In this document: piece by piece, positions 25,345 through 37,879 of the stretch
Position numbering within the stretch: the first letter of the stretch is position 1
Layout of the letters: each line of letters starts with the position of its first letter
Assembly: GCF_019649055.1 (NCBI RefSeq)
Contig: NW_026570445.1
Coordinates: 57,191 to 121,190, forward strand
Length of the DNA: 64,000 bases
Direction of reading: 5' to 3'
Source: Paramacrobiotus metropolitanus
Lineage: Eukaryota > Tardigrada > Eutardigrada > Parachela > Macrobiotidae
The notes under the pieces: model-generated
Databases searched by the model: none
What the model was told of the DNA's origin: nothing
Seen by the model: the letters and a program-made list of their open reading frames with translations, nothing else
Made by a program: the position numbers and the translations under genes

Positions 25345-28300
25345 GATGCAAGCGAGCGTTTGCGGCGAAGAATGGGCAAATAAGCGTGCAACACTGCCTG
25401 AATGCCGACTCAGTGACTGTCGAGTGTATTCAGCGCGGTAATGCGTCGCGGCTAGCGGAGATAAAAACGCGCCCCGACAAAAGCCGATTCTCCAGTAAAT
25501 AATGGCCCCTCTATCGTTCTATCGTTCTATCGTGCCGTGAACGGCCATAAAAAGCCAAATGAATAACATGGCCGACAATGCGCCGATGATGGGCCGGCAC
25601 TGCACGACGCAGCGGCCCATGTCGTGCCCGGTTGATTCAGTTTATGCAGCGGAAAGCGGCGCTCATTACCCAACTGTACGTACGGCCTGAATGCCGGGAA
25701 ATGACGGCGATTTGTTAAGAAATGGCTTCCGTGGTTAATCACATACTGCGCTGGCTATTGACATGACAGTGTAAGTACTTGGCTTGAAAAACATCGTGCA
25801 GTCGTTACAATCGTAGTGCTCTTTACTTCAGGGCGGTCGTTGTGATGCCTTTGTGTGGGGCCATCATTTGCCTGCATTGGGAAGATATTACGCCGGCTGA
25901 GTGCGGTGCAAGTGGACGGTTTAGACGGGAAGCGGGACGAGTGGGCCGTTTACAAACGAGCCGGTTTGCTGGCCGTCGATGGCAACTAATGCGTGACATG
26001 ACGCACGGCGTTTATTATTCGTTCAGCGTAGTTTAATACTGCTGCAGTGTGCACGTACGAATCGGCTTTAAATCGATGTACGACTGCTGTGAGAGTGAGT
26101 GAACGAGCAAGTGTCACGCTTGTACGAATCGGCTTTAAATCGTTGTACGAGCGCTGTGTGAGTGAGTGTCACACGCCAATGGCGAGCACAGTGGCCGGAT
26201 TAACAGCCGCAACATCTCCGTTTAGCTGACGCCCACACAGCACACATGGCACACAGCGCTGCACGGCGGCCGCGCCGCACTGGAAATTGGCCAATCAAAC
26301 CGGCCATTAAGTGGTTCAATCTTTCCCATCATCCTCTTTTACATCGCTTTGCCTTTCTTCTCCCCAGAAGCAGCATAGCGGCCATCCCCAGCGCCAAGAT
26401 GTGTGTTGTGGGGCTCTTAGTTGGCGGTGTTGGCGTGCGCGCTAATATGCCTCAATCCATTAGCGCGCACCGAGCATGCATAATTGATGGATGGGCATCA
26501 TGGGCCGCTGCTGCTGCTGCTGCTGCAGCGGAACGGGCTGAAAGGGGGCGGCGCCAGCGCCATGCCATGATGCGGTAATCGGCACAGTGCAGCGCTGCCC
26601 CATTATCGGGCATTGATGGCCTCATCACATCAAATTAAACGCCGACTATACACCGGCTTTCATCAAAATAACCGATTGGAAATGCTTGTAATTTTTCTCA
26701 TAAAACCAAATTACACTTAATACCGGGTCTGCTGGCTGGGCCGCTTTGTGCTGGGAAAATTGGCGTGATCAGCGCCGTGTTTTGTGTCTGTTAATATGCA
26801 GCTTCTTTGTAAGCGACCCAATCATGGCTTCGCGCACAACAAGCACACACGAACGGGGCTGCTGTCTTCGGCGTGTTCTCATGCCGTACTTCATGCGCAA
26901 CCATTGCAGATTACACTGCGCCCGGCAAATTGCCGACAGTTACGACAGCAAAATAACTATTGACGAGGGAAACACGTTGGCATTGGCCGCATAATAAAAC
27001 GCCAATTTCGCCGAGCGTGTCGTCGTTTACATCTTGAGAACAGGGGTAATTATAGTTGGAAAAAGGTAGATAAAGGACAGTAGGCGGGCACGATTAATGC
27101 GCTGTAATTGCTGGCACAACTCGCAAACATGCAGACATTGTTTACTCGCACACAAAAACTTAATGTTCAACAAAACATGAATGCGCGGTTTTATCCATGC
27201 CACCGCGGTGGTTCGAGTATCCTTGGTAATCAGAGGCTGCACCGTACCGTCTCTTTTTCCTTATATACAACTTAATTTGGATGCGGAACCAAGCCAATAA
27301 TTCTATAGTATAAAATTTTGAAAGCACAACATTTACAACAAAAAATTTCAATAACATCGATTTTGATGATGCAAACGGCTTATAAAAAAACCAATTTATG
27401 CACTGCATAAAACCACGCATGTAATTTTTCTAGTCATATTTAATTTAATTTGGCAACCGATACCTCATAATCTTAAAAATATAAAAGTCTCGGCAAATAT
27501 ATATTTCTAAAATTGTTTTAGCTTATTTATTGGCATCCGCTGATGCTTTTAAATCCTGTCGGCAAGTTGCGACGGTGGAAATCACAAAATCTGTTAACTT
27601 ACTAGAAAACAAGAGTTGAGTAATTATAATAATACGTTCTTTAGATGATAAGCTTGACAATTTTATAATATGGCGCAGTCAAAATGTATAACAGTATCAT
27701 GCTCGGAGTTCAATAATTGTTACTGTAACTGCTCGCAATTATTTTTGGTGATATTCAATCATTATTCTGTTGCGATGAGTGCATACGAACATATGTAAAC
27801 ATGGTTAAAGCCATTATGCTTGTGAGTCCGGGCCCAATTATTAAAGTATTAGAATGCTGTAGTGGGCGTAACGCTGGCATTGCCGATATTACTGTGTTTA
27901 TCGAATCAATCAATAGCGAATAGTCAGTGTAGCGATGCTGGCCTGAATTAGCCGGGCGCATGTCAGTGCCATAATGCGATTATCCAGCGCCGATCGGTTC
28001 CGACGGCGGAAACGCTAACGCAGCCCGAACGGGAGCGTTTGGCGTACACTGACGGTATAATGGCCAGGCAAGCAGCTAATGGAAACTGAAAAGCGGATAT
28101 TAGTGCGTACAAAGCACTACTTAGCTGCTGCAGCGCCACTGGAGTGTAATTAATCAGCGAACAACACTTATGTAAATGATTATTACAACGTAATGGCTTC
28201 CGCGGTCGGGGACATGTTTGAAAACACATCGCGCCGCGCCCGAGCACTAATGGCATCTGACAGGCAAGACAGATGTGTTAATCTCCCGATAAGAGACGCC

Positions 28301-29220
28301 GATTCAATTTGACAAATTCATCAGGGCCGCGCTGGACGCGGCACGTAACCGGCTACTAAACCGCGTCAGTGTATGTCCTGATGAGATTTGTCGGGACGGC
28401 GCATGAACATTTAATGGGCGCGTGTATTATCCGCACACAGTACACACGGGCAAATTATCCCGCCGTTGCGTCCTGTTGCCGGCTTGATCTTGTGTCTGTA
28501 CGAGTGCATTACCGGCCATGAATGCATGAGTCCATGCAGCGCGACTAATTCCGCATATGGCCCACTCCCAGCTAATCAACCGTACATCCCAGTCATTTTA
28601 ACCTTTTCCCTGTAAATCCACTCGCTCCGCTTCCTGCCGGCTCCGCTTAAACAGTTGTCGACGGAATCGGCAAGGCTATTACGCATCAAGCAGTTTATTT
28701 TTGCAATTTAACGAACGACCCGCAGTGCCGGCTGCACGGTTTATCGCACCGAAAGGTCAACTGCCCATAGAGTCGAATTTCCGCAATCGTATTGTACAAA
28801 GATGGACAGCTGGCCGGGAATATCTGCAAAACACCTCTCGGATAGTGAAAATCTGTTGTTACTAATAAAATAATTCAACCAAGTATCCTTCTCGAGATCT
28901 GGGAATTTATGCACAGCGAAAGACAGTCTTGCTTTCAGCGGCTAGCTTTTAAAATACTGCGCTGTATGCGGCTATCCTGATGGTGCATTAATTAAATTCA
29001 TGGGCGAATGCAATAAAAACACAGAGCCAATAAATTTTCAGCAAAGATAAAGGAAAGAAATGAAATTTTAGCGCAGATGTTGTGCGGGACGTTTCAATCT
29101 AATAACGCAGATCGCAATAAGTTTCCGGGGCAAACGGCATAACAGGGAAAGGTCCGGCCGGGTTAAAGAGAACCGTCGAGTATTTGACGCGAGCAAAGTG
29201 GTGCAGCGCAACGTGCACAC
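25345..29220. other. Spacer upstream of Bar copy 1
   Basis: No supported gene. It contains a 67-base tandem duplication (26055-26188) and CTATCGTT repeated three times near 25511. Probably regulatory DNA of the Bar pair. Confidence 0.55.
26055..26188. repeat. Tandem duplication, unit 67 bases
   Basis: GTACGAATCGGCTTTAAATC starts at 26055 and again at 26122, followed in both by a TGTACGA and GTGAGTGAGTG-like ending. The copies differ at several positions. Confidence 0.75.
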
Positions 29221-30016
29221 TTACGCAGCGCCCACGCCGGGCTGGTACTGGATGCCGGCAATGGCGGCGATGGTCTGCTGCGGATGACGGTGGATGGACA
29301 CCGCCAGACCGGCGACACTGCCGCTGAACACCACGCCGATCACCGCCACCACCACCATGCCGATGGAGCCGTTGAAGACGTACTCGTCGCGCGACACGTG
29401 GATCATGCCGTCGGGATCGATCTGCAACGGTCACTCTTTATATACATAGCCGTTTGCGAAACGTACAAGTCAGAAAACTCGTTCAACACCGTACAAATCA
29501 GGAGGTACGTACGATGGTGGAGAACTGCTGCGGCACGTAGAAGGTGTTGGCCAGGAAGAAAGCCAGGACGCCCAGCGCGAGGTTGAGCGCGGCGGCGATG
29601 GTGTTGATGAGGATGAGGGTCAGCGGCAGCCGGCGGAAGGGCTTTCGCTCCGAGTGGTTGTTAAAGAGCGCGATCTGGCGGATGCGGTAGCCGTGGCATA
29701 AATTCGTTATGTTGGCGCTGATGAGGGATATCCCGCTGCAGAGCGCCAGCACCGTCACGGCGAACTCCAGACTGCGGCTCTGCTTCCACGAATAACTAAA
29801 CACTATTAAGACGTCCTTCGCTTAATACTGGTTTTAAGCTCTTCGCTTAATACTTCGCTTGATACTGTTTACAGTGCGCAATTCGCTGCCCAATGGAGAA
29901 AGTGTATTACTGTGACCTTTGTGCTTACCGTACGAGCTGATGGCGATGGTCAGGCAGCCGTGGACCAGCCCGCAGATGCCCAGGCAGAACACCGTCTTGG
30001 CCTTGTCGCTGCACAT
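29221..30016 (-). CDS. Small four-membrane-span protein A, function unknown
   Basis: Exons 30016-29929, 29802-29513 and 29421-29221 (phases 1 and 0) give 192 residues. Four hydrophobic segments: about 8-28 (VFCLGICGLVHGCLTIAI), 40-62 (FAVTVLALCSGISLIS), 88-112 (LTLILINTIAAALNLALGVL) and 146-170 (GSIGMVVVAVIGVVFSGSVA). The loops are short, the 2-3 loop is basic, and no signal peptide or catalytic motif is seen. I do not recognise a family; the CCG/Cys pattern of true tetraspanins is absent. Exon 2 uses the acceptor TTAATAG/ before the 29802 base. The stop TAA overlaps a good donor (GC/GTAAGT), so an alternative C-terminus is possible, but no acceptor is seen nearby. Its neighbour on the same strand has the same architecture. 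Confidence 0.75.
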
Positions 30017-31183
30017 TCTCGCCGCTGCTGTCTTAATGTGCAGATAAAACGGTTGAAGAACAAATACGTCCCAGCATTCGATCCCGTCCAGTGGACAGTT
30101 ACCAGCTGCAGATCTGGAATGCTGTTACACAGTGACACTGACCGATATTGCCCAACACCGGACTATTTTGCATTCAGCATTTACTCTGCCAACAATCACT
30201 ACAGGCACAGGCGATCTTATCGGTTGTTGGCAAATAAATCGTCCAAACTGAGCAGCGGGTATTATTTGGGTGACAGTGTGCCAGTGTAAATCACCGGCAC
30301 ACTGTGCCATCTAGTACACGCATACTGGGACAGTGTTTTGTGCGTTATCCGGTCAGAACGGCAGTCCGATACATTTGCCAAGGCTTTCTTTTGCTGACAA
30401 TACGGAAAGAAGGCTTCGACAAACGTATCTTGTCGCGCTGGCTCCCTATCGGGGAATGTACAGGCCACAATGACGACCTTTGAATGGTCCCGCTACTAAC
30501 CGAGCACTGCGCTGTATGTAGTATGTACTAATACTGTAAAGGTTCACAATCAGTTGAATATGAATAGTCACTGGTGTAATAATTAATATACAATGCTGTA
30601 GTCTCTATACGCGTACCCAGTACAACTACGTACACGTATAGATATATTTAGAACTTTCAATTGTGTCCACAGTATATGTACAAGTACAGACTGTACTTGT
30701 TATAGTTCATTAAAGTAGAAGGTTTTCACTGGCAGTTTATTAAGTACTGATTAAACGCACTCAAGGTCATGTCATTATTCGGCTTTTCATTACTTTTATC
30801 AACCGATAACATGCCAACACATGTACCACGTACAACAACAGTAGCTGTTATGAGCCATCTCAACACATATTAATTTGTCATAACGTGGCGAAGCATGTTC
30901 AGTGCAAAGTTCGACGACATAATAATATTATTTTACGGCACCGTTCTCCGTACATTAGACGTTAAGGTTAATTATACAATGTACATGTACAACAATTCCA
31001 AAAACTAATTCAGCCAACAGTTACAAAATAATAATGGTCGACCGACGACGCCCCTAGCAGCAGAAGAGAATCTGGCAGCCGGTGTGGAATTCTACGTATT
31101 GGTGCACTTCCGGGTGTCCGTTTGGCGTAATTCCTGCCTGCAACATGCCGAAACGGGCGCCATCCGCAGCTCCGACCGCAAAG
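30017..31183. other. Spacer between the two four-span genes
   Basis: No supported exon. A minus-strand frame running 31182-31054 (PWAGDFAVGAADGARFGMLQ ... CQILFCC) reads like protein and could be the true C-terminus of the next gene if that gene has one more frame change. Confidence 0.4.
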
Positions 31184-31999
31184 TCACCGGCCCAGGGACG
31201 ACCTCGCCGTTGCAGCGTGTTGATTATGCGGCCGGATCCCGGAGGTGGGCGGGGTGTAGTCGTTCTGGTAGACGAGGAGCGGCGCACTGCGCTGCTGCAT
31301 GCTCCGCGTCCAGCCGACGCCGCCTCGGTCCGCCGCGGAGGCGCCACGGGTCACCAACCGGCAGGCCACCACACTGCCGACGATATGCGCTACCAGGCTG
31401 ATCAGCCCCGTCAACAGCATCAGCGCGTACAGCGCAATGAGGAGGACGACGTACAGCCGGTAGGTGGGTTTGTAGAAGCCAGGCGCTGATGGAGAACGGT
31501 GACCAGCAGCCACAGCGTGTACGAGCACACCGAGAGCATCCCGAGGATAAGGACGGCAGAGAGCACCGTCAGGCCGGAAAAGGTCGCCAGGCTGCAGGGG
31601 ACGGAGGGGTCGGCCGTGCCCCGGAGGCGGGCGCGGCGCCGCAGCTGGCCATGGCTGACCACGCCCAGGATGCCCGTTATCAAGGTGCACGCGCCCGCCC
31701 AGATGCCGGAGCCGGCGACGATCACGTGGTAGCTGCGGAGGACTGTCACGTACATGTACTGGTCTTGCACCAGCAATACTGCTGCAGAAGAAGTTTTAAT
31801 GTATTAAGGGCGCAGTCTTAAATAGTAAATAATAATACTTGTGAATTTTCTATTAAATGCTACGGCGAGCATTGACCGGAAGTCGATCAGGAGAATATTT
31901 GCACGTACCGGTTATCTGGAAGAGCACAGTTAACCCTCCACAAATAATAAATAAGACTCCCAGCCGCATCAGCGCTCGACAGCTCGCGCGATAGTCCAT
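31184..31999 (-). CDS. Small four-membrane-span protein B, reading frame broken once
   Basis: Exon 1 is 31999-31909 (MDYRASCRALMRLG, then the first span) and exon 2 is 31781-31184, joined in phase 1. Spans: about 11-31, 50-72 (VIVAGSGIWAGACTLITGIL), 103-128 (FSGLTVLSAVLILGMLSVCS) and 140-165 (YVVLLIALYALMLLTGLI). Coding sense moves to another frame near 31490: the first frame reads TLWLLVTVLHQ and the second continues APGFYKPTYRLYVVLL. No intron fits, and one missing base explains the change (689 bases total, 690 needed). It has the same layout and the same first-intron position and phase as gene A, so the two look like tandem duplicates. Motif TGACCGGAAGT lies in intron 1 (31873) and upstream (32256). 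Confidence 0.7.
31873..31883 (+). promoter_or_regulatory. TGACCGGAAGT motif copy in intron of gene B
   Basis: One of seven exact copies of this 11-mer in the window. It contains the ETS core CCGGAAGT. Another copy is at 32256-32266, upstream of the same gene. Regulatory role is inferred. Confidence 0.35.
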
Positions 32000-33195
32000 G
32001 GCGTTCTTCTGATTCCGTCAAATTTTGCTATGTATACATCAAGCTGTACAAATGCCAACCGAAGACAAGAACGATCAGGAGTACATCATGTGTGCTTTGT
32101 ACAATTGCATGCTTCCCAAATTCCCTTCGGAACCGATCTCCATCTATTTCCGGTCAAAATTAGCAAAAATTGTAGCGAATTGTGAACGTCACTGAATAAT
32201 TCCGGCCGGTGCGTAAATTATGTTGATAACTACACCATTCGAACAACATGAGCGTTGACCGGAAGTGGCGTGATTTTATGGAATAAAAGTGACACCGTAA
32301 TCACAGTAATATTATTGTTAGTCAGAATAGTCTACGAAAACTGCAACCAAGATAATTTACCGGGCGCGACGAATCTGCTTGGCCATGTTGCGGATTGTTG
32401 CGGCGTGTATTTGCAGTGGTTACAAAACATGTAGCGCTTATCGGCAGCTCCCCGAGCAGCCGATTACTCAACACGGTGAGTCGGTGTATCTGCGGAGGAA
32501 TGCCTCGGTGCCAGCTGTAAAGCGGGCGGCCATTTCACGCGAACCTTGTTAAATACACAGACCGTTTTACGTGGAGGAACGGACCGGTGAATGTTAACAA
32601 ACATTGCGCTGGAGATAAGCGGCAAATGAAGATTAGCCGGTGTGTCGCTGCGCCCGGGAAGAACTCGTAAAGCAAACCAGCGACACCACGATAAATACGT
32701 TATTACTGCCGATAACCGCTATTATTAAGTGTATGCATGTATGAGTAACAAATGTGGGGCACCGGGTTTGGTGAGAAAAGCAACGGAAGTACGTGTATAC
32801 TACGCTCACACTTGTACACCGTAGGTACCTTTGGAAACTCTCGCTACTTCCGCCGCTACTCCATGTTAAGAACTGACCATACTTTTGTTGCTCACTATAT
32901 TGTGCGAAATTTAATTTACAAAATTAATCCCAAATATATATACACAGATATATTTATGTTTTTTATTGAAATTCTATTAGTACATTCTTTCAAAATATTT
33001 ATTGTACATAATTATTTTGTATATAGATATAATATACGTATGTACAGTATATCCAGCAGACCTTTTGTATTACAACTTGTTTCCCAATATGCTTTATCTA
33101 TGTACAACCATATGCGCACGTTAGTATTTTTTTATACAGATATAATTGTTCCTTTTACTTATATTAGTACATATATATAATCGTTACTATTTATC
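32000..33195. other. Spacer upstream of four-span gene B
   Basis: No supported gene. The 142-codon frame at 32752-33180 is in AT-rich DNA with biased composition and looks accidental. Confidence 0.5.
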
Positions 33196-33198
33196 TAA

Positions 33199-34479
33199 CG
33201 AGGGAGATACCCGAACACGTCCGCGTCAGATCAGCATACACTTGGTACCATTAGAATCCTTAGAATTTCAGCTATTTTCTTTGATAATCAAAATACCCCC
33301 AGATAAAGAACTCGAGTTTAGGGATCCCTGAGAAGCCAACACAGATAAGATGGCTGATTTCCATCGAAACGTCAGCAGACGCCATACAGAGCTATACGGC
33401 GCGTCTGTACGGATGCGAGATTGCGCAACCGTCTTTCAGCGAGAAGTTAAATAGCGCTTTATCGATAGCTATCGCAGTTTTTTAACTCATTAAGCGCAGC
33501 AGCATCGACTATAGCTGCATAGAGATCAATGCAACCGCGGATGCTGTGCGCGCGATAGGGCAAAATAGGTGAGACAGCCGTCAACAAAACCAATACTTCG
33601 AATGCTGCCTTATATGGGCTCCCCTTATAGTACTCTCCCTTATCTGGGCTCCCGAGCAATATGAGCAACCCTCTACATGGGCGGTTACGTTATTACCCAC
33701 ACTTTCGCAGCTGTTATCAGTGTTATGCCTGACAGAAAATTTTGATTTACTGTACTTTAAATACTTATTCTACCAGTATTAGGTACTTTTTTAGCATTTA
33801 GTTTGTTTCAAAGTTCTTAGGTTGCATCGACGACAGATTCAAAATCTTTCTAAAATTTATGTTTGTGACTTTGTCAAATGGACCGTGAAGATGCGATTCT
33901 GTCTGCTGTAAAGTGCGTGCAAGATGGTGTATCGTCGTTAAATGCTGCGACCAAAGCGCAAATTTTAGCATTTTTCAGTTTGTTCATTGGCAAATCCGGT
34001 TGAAATTAATGAAAAATAATATTATATAGATAATATATATGAATACAATTCGGATGTGAAATTTCGGAATTCTTAGGTGTGCTCACTTGTAAATCCGGTT
34101 GAAAGAAGTATAAAGGGGTTCTGCTATAAATCCGATAAATTTAATTTGACGGGCATTGCAAACAAGCAGGGAGCCCAGATAAGGGAGAGTAATATAAGGG
34201 GAGCCCAGATAAGGCAGCATTCGAAGTACAGAATTAACAGATTGCAGCCAGACTATGCGTAACGCATGGCGCATCCAGGCTGGACAATGCGTATGGCGCC
34301 TGCTGACGTTTCGATGGAAGTCAGCCATCATATCTATGCTGGCTTCTCAGAGATCACTAAACTCGAGTTCTTTATCTGGGGGTGTTTTGATTCTCGAAGA
34401 AAATAGCTGAAATTCTAAGGATTCTGATGGTACCAAGTGTATGCTGATCTGACGCGGACGTTTTCGGGTATCTCCCTCG
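33199..34479. mobile_element. Non-coding inverted-repeat transposon (MITE-like), TAA target duplication
   Basis: The left end begins CGAGGGAGATACCCG and the right end is its inverted copy. About 230 bases of the left arm (from 33199) match the complement of 34250-34479 with scattered differences. A second inverted block (33590-33655 with 34168-34235, around CTTATCTGGGCTCCC) lies inside. TAA flanks both ends (33196-33198 and 34480-34482). Three-base TWA duplications are typical of PIF/Harbinger elements. No transposase frame is present, so it would depend on a transposase elsewhere. Confidence 0.8.
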
Positions 34480-34482
34480 TAA

Positions 34483-37400
34483 GTATTATTGTTTCTTCAT
34501 ATATTTATTGGTATCCGTTTAAACCAATCGAATAATTATTTGCTGGACGAGAAGATTATTATTTCAGATGAGTCGCAAAAATGAACACTGGACACTTTTA
34601 CAACAATTAATCGTACAGATATTTCTCCAGCGTTATAGGACGAAGACGACTGCTGACTAAAATCAGTATGCTTTACTCTCAAGTAGCTGCAAACACGGTT
34701 GAACAAATCCACATATTGATCTGCGTGCTTGGTGAATTGATAGTTAATAATAGTATATTATTATTACTTAATGAAATGGCCATAATATTGGTATGTATAT
34801 CTGTATGCGATAAGTGGATGCGACGGGGCCGGTGCAGGGCCACCCGCTGCGTGCTCGCTGGGATTGCCGTGGCTCTGGCATTCTTTGATCATCCTGATAA
34901 TCCCATTTTGCGCGCAGATTGCCTGAATGGATACAATATCAGGTTTATTGCATTAATCTATTAAGCAGATTATACACTTCTTCAGCAACATTAATACCGA
35001 TACAAGTATCGCTGCCAGGGGCGTCCATCCGCCGTGATTACCGGTATACTTGTACACGCATCTGGGAGATTCTCTAATCGACGGAGGTGGCAAATGTCTT
35101 GAGACACACACAGTTTTAAGTAGTACATTACCTACAGCGAATACCACTCTTGTATACTAGTTATTCTTGCTTATGCTTACGTGTATTAAAAAATTGTTCA
35201 TGGTGGAAACTGGCTTCGTTATTATCAATCCAATTTTCATTTTATTTTTAATATTTACATCAGCGCGCACCACTCAGTAGTCAGTAAGCACAATCAAATG
35301 AAGAACATGAGAAGGGACATTACACCATACACTCATAGCAATACCACGCATAATCTCCAAACTTAAACGTTGAAGCAAAAAACCAAGTGGGACGACTCTA
35401 ATCAACAGTTTCTTTCCAATCTCCTTCAACAAGAGAACTTTCCAATCTCCTTCAACAAGAGAACTGCAGCATCACAACAAGTGCCCAAAGTTCGCATGCA
35501 ATCCAATTTATTAATCAATACTGAAACGTGCATTTTTCTGATTGTTTTTAAACGAAATATTGTAAAATTACTTTCTTGTAAAATTTATTTCTTGTTGTTG
35601 ACAAATTATAAAATTCCTGTATTTTTTGGCGTGAGCTGTAATTGAATTCTTTGCAACGCCCAGAAAAAATTAAAATAACTTTTGAAAAAGCTTGCGCAAT
35701 ACTTCTGCGTTAAAAAATGATGAAGCTTTAAATTAAATTCACGAATAAACTGAAAATTTTCCAAATAATGCGCGACTCGTTTGGGCCACTGACTCTCACG
35801 CTCGAATTGGGATCGATTTTTTATATGGATGCAGTCAATTTGATCCATCGACCTTGTCAACTATACAGTTGAATAAACTGGATAAATCAAAGCAATATCT
35901 TTGCGTAATTCCTTTTAATAAACATATTTTGACGGCTGGACCATTTCTGAATTTATTATTAACATTGCTAAATTAAGGAAACGAATCTAAAAAAATGTAA
36001 AGACATGTACACGCGGTAAATTGCAAAATACCGGCTAAAAATAAAATGCTGCCTTAAATTGCCGATTGGAAATTAAATACATGGACAGCCGGCAACGGAT
36101 GGGGTACGCGGTTGTTACTTGTTAGTTGTTATCGATTCAAAGCGGTGTCGACAGTGTCCGGTGAAATTGCACCGCCAGGACAGTGTCCACACCCTAACAA
36201 TTAGCAGATACGGATTAGGCCGCATAGCGCACCATCTCTTTGTCGGATTAGCATAACGATCGCGGCCGTGTCCCTACAATTGATTAAGCAACAATGGACA
36301 CAGATATGTACTGTACCTACCCTTTGTCGAGAGATGCCGCGGTCCCTGATCGTTGTTTACCGGCGAAGAATCGGGCGATTATGCGGCTAAGCAAGCCGGT
36401 TAATTAAAAAGCCAACGACCACACTGGGGCGCAGTGGCTGTACACTGTTGATAAATGCCGGTCATCATAATTCAACAATGACATTAGAATGATAATGGCC
36501 GCCTCTTCGCGTCTCCGCGGTGCGATATTGTGCGCGTACATATGTACATACTTTACACGCTGGAATGAAGACGACCCTTTTGCCCATACATATGGTAATG
36601 TTTCGTTCTTTTCAAGCGGATGGCATTGTTGCGCGGAAAACATGTTCCTGCTCATCTTTGTTGGCTCAAGATGTTAACAATAAACGCAGCTTGCTGTTTA
36701 ATACTATACGGGTACGTTTCTGTATTTATACCAATTCGGTGTAAAAGTAATTGCCTAAAACGGCGTAATAAAGCTGATTAAAGAAAATGAATTGACTTAC
36801 AGCGATACACATAATCGTAAATAATCATAACCGGCGAATTTTCACACATCACCTAATATGCTAGCCAATCGGCAATTAGTGCGCCGTTGGAAGCGATCAG
36901 GCATTATTTGCCGCGAAGCTGTTTTTGGTGCAAGCAATTTATCGTCGATGGCTCCGCTAAGCAGTCTGTATGGCCGTAAGCGCAGCATGCCTTACATAAG
37001 GTCACAGCGAGCCAAAGAGCCAAGTAGCGCACACCGCGACAACAATTGCCTAACGGTAACAAAACGCTGCAATTAGCTCTTAACGAGCCCCGATACGCCG
37101 GCAATAATGATGCGTAATGGGTACGTTTTGGATATTTTCACCATGTCAAAGAGGTTTTGTCGCTTGAATGGTGAACGTGGCTGCGGGGTCCGCACAGCGC
37201 AAATCTATGGCACGTAAACACAATCGACAGGGTCGCCATCGCCGGTTGTTATTTTACAGCGCAGTGGAAACGCTATTATTTTTGCCTATATATTATTAAA
37301 CTGGCAGGCCACGCCGGCGTTTATTCGTACATAACGACGCTGAATGGCCGTGATTGCTATGTTGGTCGGAAGTATTAATAAGCGGTGTGATGCGCACTCT

Positions 37401-37839
37401 TGAGCGGGCATTATTATATAAAGTGCCGGTTGAAGGCAATCAGCCTGATTGGAGTGCAGTGGTTGCACCGGTTAACGAGACGTACCTGCACCGCGTACGT
37501 GTACGTACGCGTACGAGTGAGCACAAAGGACGATGAGCTTGATTGGCGCTTGTGAGTGGAAGCGCGATGGCCGATAAAGCCGATACACCGCTGAAGTTGA
37601 ACGCAGCGGATATATCGCAGCACAGAAGCGTAATAAGGCAAAACGCTCCAACCCTAAAGCGGTTAAACCACTTTGCTGGCAACCACCAATAGCCATTCAG
37701 ACCCAAAACGCCATTTATCTCCGGCTAACTGTCCACGTTTACGGCCAACCCTAAACACTAAATAACACACTTATACTTCGCCTGAGGCAGCCGGTTCTCC
37801 TGCGACTCGCGCGACCGTCCGCAGTTCGAACTGCAGACA
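34483..37839. other. Spacer upstream of Bar copy 2
   Basis: No supported gene. It holds a 26-base tandem duplication at 35412-35463. Frames at 34668 and 36404 have no further support. Confidence 0.5.
35412..35463. repeat. Tandem duplication, two 26-base units
   Basis: Two adjacent identical units starting CTTTCCAATCTCC, at 35412 and 35438. Confidence 0.85.
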
Positions 37840-37845
37840 TATAAA
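37840..37845 (+). promoter_or_regulatory. TATA box, proposed for Bar copy 2
   Basis: CATATAAACG, with a start-like TTATTCAGCT about 27 bases downstream and an ATG at 37880. Inferred from position. Confidence 0.4.
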
Positions 37846-37879
37846 CGATGCTGACCGAGCCGTTATTCAGCTAATCCGA

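Noticed and set aside
32752-33180. 142-codon frame
   Set aside because: AT-rich composition bias and no domain; ends just before the transposon.
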